From positions 1-64,000 of the forward strand of contig CAIVHU010000133.1 of the NCBI GenBank assembly GCA_903905735.1: a stretch of DNA of 64,000 bases, written 5' to 3'. Under the pieces are notes generated by a model. The model saw only the letters and a program-made list of their open reading frames with translations, had not been told where the DNA came from and searched no databases. The DNA comes from an uncultured beta proteobacterium (GTDB lineage: Bacteria > Pseudomonadota > Gammaproteobacteria > Burkholderiales > Burkholderiaceae_C). A program made the position numbers and the translations under genes. Positions 33,543 through 43,047 of the stretch are shown in pieces (position 1 is the stretch's first letter; each line of letters starts with the position of its first letter).

Positions 33543-34379
33543 ATGAGCACAGACCTCTACTGCGTCATGGGCCACCCGGTGGCGCACAGCCAGTCGCCCT
33601 GGATCCACGCGCGTTTTGCCGAACTCACCGGGCAAGACATCAGCTACACCAAGCGCGAGATCCCGCTGGACCACTTTGCCGGCAGCGTGCAGACTTTCAT
33701 TGACGAGGGTGGCCACGGCTGCAACATCACCGTGCCCTTCAAGTTTGAAGCCGCCGCCCTGGCCACCCACACCAGCGAGCGCGGTCTGCTGGCGCAGGCC
33801 TGTAACATCCTGACGTTTTCTGCCGGAAAAATCGAAGCCGACAACACCGACGGCCTGGGGCTGGTGGACGACATCGAACAAAACGCTGGCGTGTCGCTGC
33901 ACGGCCAACGCGTGCTGCTGATGGGCGCTGGCGGTGCGGCGGCGGGCGTGCTGGGCCCGCTGATCAACGCGCAGCCCGCGCACATCAGCGTGGCCAACCG
34001 CACGCGGCACAAGGCCGAACTGCTGGTAGCGCGCCATCAGCCATTGGCGGTACTACAAAATGTAGAGCTGCAAGCGCATGATTTGAAAGGGCTGGAGGGC
34101 AATTTCGACCTCATCATCAACGGCACAGCCAGCAGCCTGGGTGGGCATGGCGTGCCGGTCGATGCGCGCGTTCTGAAGCCCGGCGCGCTGGCTTACGACA
34201 TGATGTATGGCGCGGGTGCCAAACCGTTCATGGACTGGGCGCGCGCCCACGGTGCCGTACCGCGTGACGGCCTGGGCATGCTGGTCGGGCAGGCGGCAGA
34301 GGCGTTTTACATCTGGCGCGGCGTGAGGCCACTGGCCGGACAGGTGCTGGCCGAGTTGCGCGCCAGGCTAGCCGATTGA
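33543..34379 (+). CDS. aroE: shikimate dehydrogenase
   Basis: A 278-aa enzyme that reduces 3-dehydroshikimate with NADPH in chorismate synthesis. The substrate site is GHPVAHSQSPWIHARF at the N-terminus; the catalytic Lys is in NITVPFKFEA and the catalytic Asp in ADNTDGLGL. The NADP fold has LLMGAGGAAAGVLGPL and the phosphate-binding ANRTRHK. Residues about 172-188 overlap a repeat A copy (VLQNVELQAHDLKGLEGNFD), which coincides with a normal-length region rather than an insertion. ATG 33543 gives the usual start. Confidence 0.95.
   Translation: MSTDLYCVMGHPVAHSQSPWIHARFAELTGQDISYTKREIPLDHFAGSVQTFIDEGGHGCNITVPFKFEAAALATHTSERGLLAQACNILTFSAGKIEADNTDGLGLVDDIEQNAGVSLHGQRVLLMGAGGAAAGVLGPLINAQPAHISVANRTRHKAELLVARHQPLAVLQNVELQAHDLKGLEGNFDLIINGTASSLGGHGVPVDARVLKPGALAYDMMYGAGAKPFMDWARAHGAVPRDGLGMLVGQAAEAFYIWRGVRPLAGQVLAELRARLAD
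34056..34106 (+). repeat. dispersed repeat A, copy 11 (in frame inside aroE)
   Basis: Reads TGTAGAGCTGCAAGCGCAT, then TGAAAGGGCTGGAGGGCAAT. It fits the family well, but the AroE protein has near-normal length here, so it may have replaced rather than added sequence. Confidence 0.6.
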
Positions 34380-34383
34380 CATC

Positions 34384-35175
34384 ATGAAAGCGGTCTGGCG
34401 CTGGGTGGGTTTGGTGCTGCTGGCAGGGCTGCTGCTGCAACTGTTTTTTGTCGCCCGCATCGCGGCCATGCTGGTCATCGACCCGCAATCCACCGCGTTT
34501 GAGCGCTCAGAAGTCTGGCGCGTGACAACTGAAAAGGGTGAATTGCACTGGCGACAGCAGTGGACCCCCTACGACAAGATTTCCAACAACCTCAAGCGCG
34601 CGGTGATTGCCAGTGAGGACGATGACTTTGTCAACCACGACGGTGTCGATTGGGACGCGCTGGAGAAAGCCTGGCAAAAAAACGCCATCGCCGAAGAGCG
34701 GGCCGCGAAAGCGCAAGAGTTGGCGGCCAAGGCGCAAGCCAGAATCGCCGCCAAAAACCCCGCCAAGGCTGCCGCTGCGCCAGTCCCCAAGCCGGTCAAA
34801 GCCCCCAAGGTGGTGGGTGGTTCCACCATTACCCAGCAGCTGGCCAAAAACCTGTTTTTGTCTGGCGAGCGCACGCTGCTACGCAAGGGGCAGGAATTCA
34901 TGCTGGCCATGATGCTCGAAGCTATTCTCAACAAACAGCGCATTCTGGAGATTTACCTCAACAGTGTGGAGTGGGGCGAAGGTATTTTTGGTGCCGAAGC
35001 CGCTGCCCAACATTACTTTCACAAACCGGCCGCTCAACTCAGCGCCTATGAGTCGGCGCGGCTGGCGGTGATGCTGCCGCGCCCGAAATACTTCGAGAAG
35101 TTGCCCAATTCAAGCTATGTCGCCGGGCGTGCCCGGATCATTGCCAACCGGCTGGAAAGTGCCGAGCTGCCCTGA
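34384..35175 (+). CDS. mtgA: monofunctional peptidoglycan glycosyltransferase
   Basis: A 263-aa inner-membrane enzyme that polymerises lipid II. A single N-terminal membrane segment (WVGLVLLAGLLLQLFFVARI) is followed by the GT51 domain: the catalytic Glu is in AVIASEDDDFVNHDGVD, then GGSTITQQLAKNLFLS and EIYLNSVEWGEGIFGAEAA. Between the first two motifs lies an Ala/Lys/Pro-rich insert of about 40 residues (about 98-137) that typical MtgA proteins lack; it looks like a low-complexity linker. The gene starts 4 bp after aroE. Confidence 0.93.
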   Translation: MKAVWRWVGLVLLAGLLLQLFFVARIAAMLVIDPQSTAFERSEVWRVTTEKGELHWRQQWTPYDKISNNLKRAVIASEDDDFVNHDGVDWDALEKAWQKNAIAEERAAKAQELAAKAQARIAAKNPAKAAAAPVPKPVKAPKVVGGSTITQQLAKNLFLSGERTLLRKGQEFMLAMMLEAILNKQRILEIYLNSVEWGEGIFGAEAAAQHYFHKPAAQLSAYESARLAVMLPRPKYFEKLPNSSYVAGRARIIANRLESAELP

Positions 35176-35188
35176 GGCCAAGCTGCCC

Positions 35189-35842
35189 ATGTCTGATACT
35201 GCAACCCGGCTAAAAAGACTGTTGCTTGACTGGGCCGCGGTGCTGGTGAGCTACTTCCTGCTCGGGCTGATCCGCATCCTGACCGGCTCGCAGGCGCGCT
35301 GGTGGGGCTGCCCGCCCAAGGCGTTGCAGCGCATTTACTTTGCCAACCACCAGAGTCACGCCGACCTTGTGATGATCTGGGCCGCCCTGCCCAAAGAGCT
35401 GCGCCACAACACCCGCGCCGTAGCGGCGCGCGACTACTGGACCAAAACGCCATTCCGGCAATGGATCACCACCGCCGTGTTCAACGTGATCTATGTCTCG
35501 CGCTCACGCCACGCCGATGAAGACCCGCTGGAGCCCCTGGTCGAAGCGCTGGAGGCAGGCAACTCGCTGATCCTGTTCCCTGAGGGCACGCGTGGCTTTG
35601 CCGACGAGCCGCAGGCCTTCAAGGCCGGGCTGTACAACCTGGCCTTGAAATTCCCCGAGGTCGAACTGGTGCCCGCCTGGATCAACAACGTGCAGCGCGT
35701 CATGCCCAAGGGCGAAGTGGTGCCGGTGCCGGTGCTGTGCTCGGTGACGTTTGGCGTGCCGATGCAGGTGCTGCCCGGCGAAGAATGTCACGCCTTTTCG
35801 CATCGCGCACGTGCCGCCGTGATCGCCCTGCGCGACGTGTAA
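35189..35842 (+). CDS. 1-acylglycerol-3-phosphate O-acyltransferase (PlsC-like)
   Basis: A 217-aa membrane-associated acyltransferase. The acyl-transfer motif HxxxxD is in FANHQSHADLV, the glycerophosphate-binding motif is FPEGTRG, and the membrane anchor is near the N-terminus (WAAVLVSYFLLGLIRIL). It would convert lysophosphatidic to phosphatidic acid. It is followed 13 bp later by a CdsA-like gene, so the two may act in sequence as an accessory phospholipid pathway. The start at 35189 has GAGG about 12 bp upstream. Confidence 0.9.
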   Translation: MSDTATRLKRLLLDWAAVLVSYFLLGLIRILTGSQARWWGCPPKALQRIYFANHQSHADLVMIWAALPKELRHNTRAVAARDYWTKTPFRQWITTAVFNVIYVSRSRHADEDPLEPLVEALEAGNSLILFPEGTRGFADEPQAFKAGLYNLALKFPEVELVPAWINNVQRVMPKGEVVPVPVLCSVTFGVPMQVLPGEECHAFSHRARAAVIALRDV

Positions 35843-35855
35843 CGGGGCTGACAAC

Positions 35856-36854
35856 ATGTATCAGAGCCTGAAGAACCTCACCCCCACACAGCAGATTGGC
35901 GCGCTGTTTGTCATCGTGTTTGGCTTGCTGATGCTTGGTGGGCTGGTGATTTTTTTGCGCTCGATGCGCGAATTTGAAGACCCACAGCAGGCCGCGCATC
36001 ACCAAAGCGAGATCGACAACCTGAACCAGCTGCTCAAAACCAGCTGGCTTCTGATCTTTGTCTTCTGGGTGGCCTGGCTGGCGGGCGACATCTCGCGGCT
36101 GGTGCTTTTTGGCGCCGGTTCTTTTTTCGCCTTGCGTGAGTTTTTGACGCTGTCACCGACCCGGCACGGCGACCATCGCAGCCTGGTGCTGGCATTTTTT
36201 GTCATCCTTCCGGTGCAGTACTGGCTGGTGGGCACGGCACAGTTCAACCTGTTTGTGGTTTTCATCCCGGTGTATGTTTTTCTGGCGCTGCCGGTGGCCA
36301 GCGCTCTGGCCAACGACCCCAAGCAGTTTCTGGAGCGCAATGCCAAGCTGCAATGGGGCATCATGGTTTGCATCTACGGCATGAGCCATGTGCCAGCGCT
36401 ATTGCTGCTCAAGTTCCCGCGCTACGACCACCAAAACGCGTTTCTCGTGCTGTTCCTGGTGCTGGTGGTGCAGACCTGCATGCTGACCCAGCATCTGGTG
36501 GCGCGGCGACTGATGCAACTGGGCAAGCCGCCCACCCTGCCTGCCATCAGCCAGAGTTTCAGCTGGCGTGCCTGGTGGGCGGGGATGATCTCGGGCAGCT
36601 TGCTGGGTGCCTTGCTGGCGGGCATCACGCCGTTTGTGCCGGGGCAGGGTTTTGCGCTCTCGTTCATTGCCTGCGCGGCCGGGTCGATGGGGCATCTGGT
36701 GATGAAGGCGCTCAAGCGTGACCGAGGCATTCCGATGTGGCGCGGTGAGGGGCGGGCCATCACCGGTGCCGGCGGTATGCTTGACCGCATTGACGCACTG
36801 TGTTTTGCAGCCCCCGTGTTCTTTTATTCGGTCAGATGGTATTTTGGCCTCTAG
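35856..36854 (+). CDS. CdsA-like phosphatidate cytidylyltransferase
   Basis: A 332-aa polytopic membrane protein with about nine hydrophobic segments. The C-terminal signature GAGGMLDRIDALCFAAPVFFYSVRWYF corresponds to the CdsA consensus (GHGGxLDRxDS...). The longer layout and pairing with a PlsC-like gene resemble the YnbB type rather than the main CdsA. It would make CDP-diacylglycerol from phosphatidic acid. The stop codon TAG comes from the adjacent repeat A copy, so the last two residues (GL) are repeat-encoded. Confidence 0.85.
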   Translation: MYQSLKNLTPTQQIGALFVIVFGLLMLGGLVIFLRSMREFEDPQQAAHHQSEIDNLNQLLKTSWLLIFVFWVAWLAGDISRLVLFGAGSFFALREFLTLSPTRHGDHRSLVLAFFVILPVQYWLVGTAQFNLFVVFIPVYVFLALPVASALANDPKQFLERNAKLQWGIMVCIYGMSHVPALLLLKFPRYDHQNAFLVLFLVLVVQTCMLTQHLVARRLMQLGKPPTLPAISQSFSWRAWWAGMISGSLLGALLAGITPFVPGQGFALSFIACAAGSMGHLVMKALKRDRGIPMWRGEGRAITGAGGMLDRIDALCFAAPVFFYSVRWYFGL

Positions 36855-36890
36855 CCCCCGTGTAGCAAGCGCTTACAGCTATTTATTTGG
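36841..36890 (-). repeat. dispersed repeat A, copy 12 (cdsA-like/ruvC junction)
   Basis: The reverse strand reads AAATAGCTGTAAGCGCTTG, then CGGGGGCTAGAGGCCAAAAT. It is nearly identical in its left half to copy 2 and provides the cdsA-like stop codon; its right edge TTTGGAAG serves as the ruvC ribosome-binding site. Confidence 0.85.
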
Positions 36891-36896
36891 AAGCGA

Positions 36897-37457
36897 ATGA
36901 GAATCCTCGGCATTGACCCGGGCCTGCGCACCACCGGCTTTGGCGTGGTGGATGTGGATGGCTCCAACCTGAGCTATGTGGCCAGTGGCACCATCAGCAC
37001 CATCCACATCGAAAAAGACCAGTTGCCCGCACGCCTGAAGGTGCTGTTTGACGGCATCCGTGAAGTGGTGGCGCGTTATGAGCCCGACGCGGCTTCGGTC
37101 GAAATCGTGTTTGTCAACGTCAACCCGCAGTCCACCTTGCTTTTGGGCCAGGCTCGCGGCGCGGTGGTGACGGCGCTGGTGTCGGCCGACCTGCCGGTGG
37201 CGGAATACACCGCCTTGCAGATGAAGCAGGCGGTGGTGGGCTACGGCCGCGCCGACAAGACGCAAATTCAGGAGATGGTGCGCCGCTTGCTGACGCTGCC
37301 CGGCCTGCCCGGGCCGGATGCCGCCGACGCGCTGGGCTTGGCCATCACCCACGCCCATGCAGCCAATTCAATCGCCCGACTGGCCCAAGCCAAGGGGCTG
37401 GGCGGTGCGCAAAACCAGACGCAAAAAGCGGCCTACAAGGGCGGGCGCAGCCGCTGA
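36897..37457 (+). CDS. ruvC: Holliday junction endonuclease RuvC
   Basis: A 186-aa nuclease that resolves Holliday junctions as a dimer with RuvAB. The four acidic residues are visible: D7 in ILGIDPG, E68 region in ASVEIVFVN, and the pair in [16 protein letters not shown]. The conserved Q/K segment [20 protein letters not shown] is intact. The ribosome-binding GGAAG 5 bp before ATG 36897 belongs to the repeat between it and the upstream gene. No ruvAB follows; the next gene downstream is on the other strand. Confidence 0.96.
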   Translation: MRILGIDPGLRTTGFGVVDVDGSNLSYVASGTISTIHIEKDQLPARLKVLFDGIREVVARYEPDAASVEIVFVNVNPQSTLLLGQARGAVVTALVSADLPVAEYTALQMKQAVVGYGRADKTQIQEMVRRLLTLPGLPGPDAADALGLAITHAHAANSIARLAQAKGLGGAQNQTQKAAYKGGRSR

Positions 37458-37500
37458 GATGCAGGAGCTCGCTGCCACGCCGCCCGATCCCTGCATGAAT

Positions 37501-37677
37501 TCAGGCCAGCCGCTCCAGAATCAGCACCGCAAAAAAACCGAAAGCTGCGATCATGGTCCACTTGATCACCTTCAGGCCCCAGGTCCTGTAGCGAGCCTGG
37601 CCGGTTCCAATGTAAAACACAAAGCAGGCCACGGCTGCCAGCAGCAGCATGAGGATGGCCCAGCGAAACAGCAGCAT
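37501..37677 (-). CDS. small membrane protein downstream of lpxC
   Basis: A 58-aa protein (MLLFRWAILMLLLAAVACF...) with two hydrophobic helices (about 5-24 and 41-55) joined by a short basic loop GTGQARYRTWGLKVIKW. It begins 27 bp after the lpxC stop on the same strand and presumably shares its transcript. I recognise no family. Its amphipathic two-helix layout and coding-like composition suggest a real gene. It would have been missed by a 60-residue length cutoff. Confidence 0.65.
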   Translation of the reverse strand: MLLFRWAILMLLLAAVACFVFYIGTGQARYRTWGLKVIKWTMIAAFGFFAVLILERLA

Positions 37678-37703
37678 GGCAGATCAATCAGCTCGCAGTG
37701 TGC

Positions 37704-38627
37704 TCACCAGGCCCGCGCCAATTGGGCAAAGCCTTGCGGGGCTTTTTTCTCGTCATCAAAGGTCACCACGTCCCAGGCCTCGGGATGGTCGAGCAGCTCG
37801 CGCAGCAGCAGGTTGTTGAGCGCATGGCCGGAGCGAAACGCGCTGTAGGCCGCCAGCAATGGTTTACCCAGCAGATACAGGTCGCCCATGGCGTCAAGGA
37901 TTTTGTGTTTGACAAACTCGTCGTCATAACGCAGGCCGCCGGCGTTGAGCACTTTGTAGTCGTCCATGACGATGGCGTTGTCCATGCCACCACCCAGCGC
38001 CAGCCCATTGGCGCGCATCATTTCCACGTCTTTGGTGAAGCCAAAGGTTCGGGCGCGGGCGATGTCCCGCGAATACGAACCCGTGCTCATGTCAAACACC
38101 ACACGCTGACCAGTGGAATCGACCGCCGGGTGGCTGAACTCGATCTCGAAACTGAGCTTGTAACCGTGATAGGGTTCCAGCCGCGCCCACTTGACATTGG
38201 CACCCTCGCCCTGGCGTACTTCCACCGGCTTGTTCACCCGGACGAATCGGCGCGGCGCGTTCTGCAGCTCAATGCCCGCGTTTTGCAGCAGGAACACGAA
38301 AGAAGCCGCCGAGCCGTCCAGGATCGGCACTTCTTCGGCGGTGATATCGACATACAAGTTGTCCACGCTCAGACCGGCGCAGGCCGACATCAGGTGTTCC
38401 ACCGTATGCACCTTGGCCTGACCATGCGAGATGGTTGATGCCATGCGTGTGTCAGTCACCGCCAGTGCAGACACCGGGATGTCCACCGGCTGAGGCAGAT
38501 CAACCCTTCGGAACACGATGCCGGTGTCGGGCTGCGCCGGGCGCAAGGTGATTTCCACCCGCTGCCCGCTGTGCAAGCCCACGCCGACGGCGCGGGTCAG
38601 GGTTTTGAGAGTTCGTTGTTTAAGCAC
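37704..38627 (-). CDS. lpxC: UDP-3-O-acyl-N-acetylglucosamine deacetylase
   Basis: A 307-aa zinc enzyme for the first committed step of lipid A synthesis. Zinc ligands are in HTVEHLM (about 79) and [10 protein letters not shown] (His and Asp near 240); the catalytic His lies in RSGHALNN. The product name and position after ftsZ are standard for beta- and gammaproteobacteria. It is the last classical gene of the cluster, 23 bp after ftsZ. LpxC level is known to be set by FtsH proteolysis; nothing here tests that. Confidence 0.97.
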   Translation of the reverse strand: MLKQRTLKTLTRAVGVGLHSGQRVEITLRPAQPDTGIVFRRVDLPQPVDIPVSALAVTDTRMASTISHGQAKVHTVEHLMSACAGLSVDNLYVDITAEEVPILDGSAASFVFLLQNAGIELQNAPRRFVRVNKPVEVRQGEGANVKWARLEPYHGYKLSFEIEFSHPAVDSTGQRVVFDMSTGSYSRDIARARTFGFTKDVEMMRANGLALGGGMDNAIVMDDYKVLNAGGLRYDDEFVKHKILDAMGDLYLLGKPLLAAYSAFRSGHALNNLLLRELLDHPEAWDVVTFDDEKKAPQGFAQLARAW

Positions 38628-38650
38628 ACAGCGATTTTACTTTTTTGAGC

Positions 38651-39910
38651 TCAATCGGCTTGTTTACGCAAAAACGCCGGAATCTCGAAGTCGTCCATGC
38701 CACCGCTGGACAGGGCATCGACCTTGGCCGCTGCCGTGGTGCGGTCACGCGTGCGCCAGACGCTGGGGGTTGCCATGGCACCGTAGTCGGGCTGGGTCCG
38801 ACCCAGCGTGGTACCCGTCAGCATGCCCGTGACCTGGTTGGCGTTGACCGGCGTGTCGAGCGTAGGCACATTGAACGGCACGTCATGGGTCCCGGTGCGC
38901 AGTTGCACTTGCTGCTGCGGAGGGGCCACCACCAGTTTTGGGCGCGCACCCTGGCGGCTCAGACCGGTGGCCACCACGGTGACCCGAATCTGGTCGCCCA
39001 GGTTGTCGTCATAAGCGGTGCCGTAGATCACATGCGCGTCGGGCGAGGCATAGGCGCGAATGGTGTTCATGGCCAGCTTGGATTCGCTCAGTTTGAGGGA
39101 GCCTTTTGCGGCGGTGATCAGTACCAGTACACCCTTGGCGCCTGAGAGGTCAATGCCTTCGAGCAGCGGGCAGGCCACGGCCTGCTCGGCGGCGATGCGG
39201 GCGCGGTCCGGGCCGGCAGACACCGCCGTGCCCATCATGGCCTTGCCGGGTTCACCCATCACCGTGCGCACGTCTTCAAAGTCCACGTTCACGTGGCCGG
39301 GCACGTTGATGATTTCGGCAATGCCGCCCACCGCGTTTTTCAATACATCGTTGGCATGGGCAAAGGCTTCGTCCTGCGTGGCATCGTCACCCAGCACCTC
39401 CAGCAGCTTGTCGTTGAGCACCACGATCAGGCTGTCCACATTGGCTTCGAGCTCGGTCAAGCCCTGGTCAGCATTGTCCATGCGCTTCTTGCCTTCAAAC
39501 TCGAACGGCTTGGTTACCACGCCGACGGTCAGGATGCCCATCTCGCGCGCCACGCGGGCAATCACCGGAGCAGCACCGGTGCCGGTGCCACCACCCATGC
39601 CAGCGGTGATGAAGAGCATATGCGCGCCATCGATGGCTTCGCGAATGTGCTCAATGGCCAGTTCGGCCGCGTCGCGCGCCTTGTCAGGCTTGCTGCCTGC
39701 GCCCAGGCCGGTGCTGCCGAGCTGGATGACGCGGTGGGCGTCGCTGGTGGACAGGGCCTGCGCGTCGGTGTTGGCGCAGATGAACTCCACACCCTGCACC
39801 GCGCTGGCAATCATGTGGGCCACGGCGTTGCCGCCGCCACCGCCTACGCCGATGACCTTGATCTGGGTGCCCAGGTTAAAGGCTTCTTCGTCAATTAGTT
39901 CAATGCTCAT
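38651..39910 (-). CDS. ftsZ: cell division GTPase FtsZ
   Basis: A 419-aa tubulin homologue forming the Z ring. The N-terminal GTP site has VIGVGGGGGNAVAHM and the signature loop AGMGGGTGTGAAPVIA. The variable linker (about 320-405) is followed by the conserved C-terminal peptide DDFEIPAFLRKQAD that binds FtsA and ZipA. ATG 39910 has AAGGAGC before it; the longer frame is rejected. A 141-bp gap separates it from ftsA, the only sizeable spacer inside the cluster's 3' part, so an internal promoter is plausible though no clear -35/-10 was found. Confidence 0.98.
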   Translation of the reverse strand: MSIELIDEEAFNLGTQIKVIGVGGGGGNAVAHMIASAVQGVEFICANTDAQALSTSDAHRVIQLGSTGLGAGSKPDKARDAAELAIEHIREAIDGAHMLFITAGMGGGTGTGAAPVIARVAREMGILTVGVVTKPFEFEGKKRMDNADQGLTELEANVDSLIVVLNDKLLEVLGDDATQDEAFAHANDVLKNAVGGIAEIINVPGHVNVDFEDVRTVMGEPGKAMMGTAVSAGPDRARIAAEQAVACPLLEGIDLSGAKGVLVLITAAKGSLKLSESKLAMNTIRAYASPDAHVIYGTAYDDNLGDQIRVTVVATGLSRQGARPKLVVAPPQQQVQLRTGTHDVPFNVPTLDTPVNANQVTGMLTGTTLGRTQPDYGAMATPSVWRTRDRTTAAAKVDALSSGGMDDFEIPAFLRKQAD

Positions 39911-40051
39911 GGTGTGCTCCTTGGGTGTGAATGGGTAAAAAATTAGTAAAAGGGTTGCGACTGAAAAGGGATTCGGGGTCCGGTGGAGGATCAACGCATC
40001 GCCATCGTCCAGGTGAGCAGGCTCGTTGGGGCCAGATGGGGTGTTTCATGG

Positions 40052-41281
40052 TTAAAAGTTCCCTACAAACCAGTCTTTGATGCCACTGAAGGCGGTTTTC
40101 ATCGATCCGTTTTTCTGCGACACCTTGAAACCGCGCAGGCGGGCCAGGCGGGCTTCTTCGAGCAGACCCATGACCGTGGCAGCGCGCGGCTGGGCCACCA
40201 TGTCGGACAGGGCTCCGGTGTACTTGGGAATGCCGCGGCGCACCGGTTTCAAAAAGATGTCTTCGCCCAGCTCGACCATGCCGGGCATGATGCAGCTGCC
40301 GCCGGTGAGCACGATGCCGCTGGAGAGCATTTCTTCAAAGCCCGATTCGCGCATCACCTGGTGCACCAGACTGAAAATTTCTTCCACCCGCGGCTCGATC
40401 ACGCCAGCGAGCGCCTGGCGGCTGAGCATGCGCGGGCCGCGGTCGCCCAGGCCGGGCACTTCCACCTGCGCTTCGGGGTCGGCGAGCAACTGCTTGGCAT
40501 AGCCGTTCTCGACCTTGATCTCTTCCGCGTCCTTGGTCGGTGTGCGCAGCGCCATGGCGATGTCGCTGGTGATCAGGTCACCGGCAATCGGAATGACGGC
40601 GGTATGGCGGATGGCTCCATTGGTGAAGATGGCTAGGTCGGTCGTGCCCGCGCCAATGTCCACCAGCGCCACGCCGAGTTCGCGCTCGTCCTCGGTCAGC
40701 ACGGACTGGCTGCTGGCCAGTGGGTTGAGCATGAGCTGCTCCACCTCCAAGCCGCAGCGGCGCACGCATTTGATGATGTTCTCGGCCGCACTTTGCGCAC
40801 CGGTCACGATGTGCACCTTGGCTTCCAGCCGGATACCGCTCATACCGATGGGCTCTTTCACATCCTGACCGTCAATGATGAATTCCTGCGGCTCCACCAG
40901 CAGCAGGCGCTGGTCGGTCGAGATGTTGATGGCCTTGGCGGTTTCCACCACCCGGGCCACGTCTGCGGCGCTCACTTCGCGGTCCTTGATGGCGACCATG
41001 CCGTGCGAGTTGATACCCCGGATGTGACTGCCGGTGATGCCGGTATAGACGCGCGTGATCTTGCAGTCGGCCATCAGCTCGGCTTCTTTCAAGGCCTGCT
41101 GGATGCTTTGCACCGTGGCATCGATGTTGACCACCACACCCCGCTTGAGGCCATTGCTCGGGGCCACGCCCAGGCCGGCCAGCTTGAGGCTGCCGTCGGG
41201 TAAAACCTCGGCCACCACCACCATCACCTTGGCGGTGCCGATGTCCAGTCCGACGACCAAATCCTTGTACTCTTTTGCCAT
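40052..41281 (-). CDS. ftsA: cell division protein FtsA
   Basis: A 409-aa actin-like ATPase that tethers FtsZ to the membrane. Phosphate loops are GLDIGTAKVMVVVAEV and ALVDIGAGTTDLAIF; VLTGGSCIMPGMVEL is the third nucleotide motif. The C-terminal amphipathic membrane-targeting sequence (SGIKDWFVGNF) is present. It lies 21 bp after ftsQ and before ftsZ. Confidence 0.97.
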   Translation of the reverse strand: MAKEYKDLVVGLDIGTAKVMVVVAEVLPDGSLKLAGLGVAPSNGLKRGVVVNIDATVQSIQQALKEAELMADCKITRVYTGITGSHIRGINSHGMVAIKDREVSAADVARVVETAKAINISTDQRLLLVEPQEFIIDGQDVKEPIGMSGIRLEAKVHIVTGAQSAAENIIKCVRRCGLEVEQLMLNPLASSQSVLTEDERELGVALVDIGAGTTDLAIFTNGAIRHTAVIPIAGDLITSDIAMALRTPTKDAEEIKVENGYAKQLLADPEAQVEVPGLGDRGPRMLSRQALAGVIEPRVEEIFSLVHQVMRESGFEEMLSSGIVLTGGSCIMPGMVELGEDIFLKPVRRGIPKYTGALSDMVAQPRAATVMGLLEEARLARLRGFKVSQKNGSMKTAFSGIKDWFVGNF

Positions 41282-41302
41282 GATGTCACCTGTTGTCTTG
41301 CA

Positions 41303-42091
41303 TTACTGTTTCTTGGTGTCTGCGCTGTCCAGCGTGGACACACCCTCAAGCCGGATCGCGTAACCGTCGGTGTGGCGCAAATCCACCGAAGCCAACTGCT
41401 CCGGCGTGCGCTGGTAGCGTGCCGTCACTTGCGTCACGGTCTTCAGAAATCGTTCGGCGCGGGCCACCAGCACCGGGGCATCGCCACTGCCGAGTTCGAT
41501 CTCTGTGCCGCTGTCCAACTGGGCGCGCCAACCGCCACGCGGCGTGAGCTCGAGCTGATCAATCGTCAAATCCAGGGAGGCAAACAGCGGCTGCAGGGTC
41601 TGATGCATGGCCAGAACCTGGGCTGACTGACCGTCCGGGCCACTCAGGCGGGGCAGGGTGTCCTGGTCAAGTTCTCCCGCGTTGGCTTCAAACACTTCGC
41701 CATAGCTGTTGACCATGCGCGAATCGCCATCCTCACCCCAGAAAGCGACGGCCTGATGCTCCTGCAACTGCACCTTGAGCCGGTTTGGAAAATCGCGCTT
41801 CACAATGGCCTGGCGCACCCAGGGCATGGTCTCAAACACCTTGCGCGCGGCGTTGATGTCGAGCGTGAAAAACGTGCCCTGCAGGTGCGGCATGACGTTG
41901 GCTCGCAGGGTGATGGCGTTGTAGTGCTTGACATCCCCCGTGACACTGACACCTTTGATGGCAAACGCAGGCAAACGTGCGCCCCAACCCAAAAGCGCGC
42001 CCACGCACAGGACCGCCACCACCACCAGCAGCAGATTCGCTGTGGCATGCATCAGGCGCACATCCATGGGCAGGGACTCGGGCGTTTTCAT
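41303..42091 (-). CDS. ftsQ: cell division protein FtsQ
   Basis: A 262-aa bitopic membrane protein of the divisome. A cytoplasmic N-terminus is followed by one membrane segment (about 19-38), the POTRA domain starting at [15 protein letters not shown], and a beta domain with [23 protein letters not shown]. It links FtsL/FtsB to early division proteins. ATG 42091 overlaps the ddlB stop (ATGA), giving [14 protein letters not shown]. Confidence 0.95.
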   Translation of the reverse strand: MKTPESLPMDVRLMHATANLLLVVVAVLCVGALLGWGARLPAFAIKGVSVTGDVKHYNAITLRANVMPHLQGTFFTLDINAARKVFETMPWVRQAIVKRDFPNRLKVQLQEHQAVAFWGEDGDSRMVNSYGEVFEANAGELDQDTLPRLSGPDGQSAQVLAMHQTLQPLFASLDLTIDQLELTPRGGWRAQLDSGTEIELGSGDAPVLVARAERFLKTVTQVTARYQRTPEQLASVDLRHTDGYAIRLEGVSTLDSADTKKQ

Positions 42092-43047
42092 GCGGCGGCG
42101 TAATCCAGGGTGGCCGATTGCAGGATCTGCAGGCACAACTCGGCATAAGAGATGCCTGCTGCCTTGGCGGACATGGGCACCAGCGAATGGCTGGTCATGC
42201 CCGGGCTGGTGTTGATCTCCAGCAGGTAGGGCTTGCGTGTGGTGGCATCAATCATCACGTCGGCGCGCGCCCAGCCACGGCATTGCAGGCTCTTGAAGGC
42301 GCGCAACACCAGTGCCTGGATGGCGGCTTCTTCGCCTTCTGGCAGGCCGCAGGGCACCAGATACTGGGTGGTGTCGGTGAAATATTTGTTCTGGTAGTCG
42401 TAATTGCCGTCGGGTGCGACGATGCGGATCACCGGCAGGGCCCGCGCCTGCGCGCCGCTGCCCAGCACCGGAATGGTGACTTCGTCGCCCGCCACAAACT
42501 GCTCGCACAGCACCTCATCATCCATCCCGGCGGCCAGCGCATAGGCGCCAGCGCATTGGTCAGCGGCGGTGACTTTCGTCAGGCCCAGGGTGGAACCTTC
42601 CCGGGCTGGCTTGACGATCATCGGCTGGCCGGGGGAGGCCAGTTCGGCGTAAGCGGCTTGGGTAGCCTCGGCGCTGGTGACCGTTCGCCAGGCTGGCGTG
42701 GGCAGACCATCGGCCAGCCACAGGCGCTTGGTCATGATCTTGTCGATGGCGATTGCAGACGCCATCACACCCGGGCCGGTGTAGGGAATGCCGAGCAATT
42801 CCAGCGCGCCCTGCACCGTGCCGTCTTCACCAAAGCGACCATGCAGCGCGATGAAGCAGCGGGTGAAACCCTCCACCTTCAACTCACCCAGATCGCGCTG
42901 CGCCGGGTCAAACGCGTGGGCGTTCACGCCCAGCGACTGCAAGGCCTGCAACACGCCGGTGCCCGACATCAGCGACACCTCGCGCTCGCCAGACTGGCCG
43001 CCCATGAGAACGGCCACCTTGTCATTTTGTAGGTCAAATCGGCTCAT
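42088..43047 (-). CDS. ddlB: D-alanine--D-alanine ligase
   Basis: A 319-aa ATP-grasp enzyme making D-Ala-D-Ala for peptidoglycan. [17 protein letters not shown], the ATP loop in [15 protein letters not shown], and [17 protein letters not shown] (metal site) are intact. The start ATG and the first residues MSRFDL lie inside a repeat A copy that also contains the murC stop. No conventional ribosome-binding site is visible in the repeat, so coupling to murC is likely. Confidence 0.97.
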   Translation of the reverse strand: MSRFDLQNDKVAVLMGGQSGEREVSLMSGTGVLQALQSLGVNAHAFDPAQRDLGELKVEGFTRCFIALHGRFGEDGTVQGALELLGIPYTGPGVMASAIAIDKIMTKRLWLADGLPTPAWRTVTSAEATQAAYAELASPGQPMIVKPAREGSTLGLTKVTAADQCAGAYALAAGMDDEVLCEQFVAGDEVTIPVLGSGAQARALPVIRIVAPDGNYDYQNKYFTDTTQYLVPCGLPEGEEAAIQALVLRAFKSLQCRGWARADVMIDATTRKPYLLEINTSPGMTSHSLVPMSAKAAGISYAELCLQILQSATLDYAAA

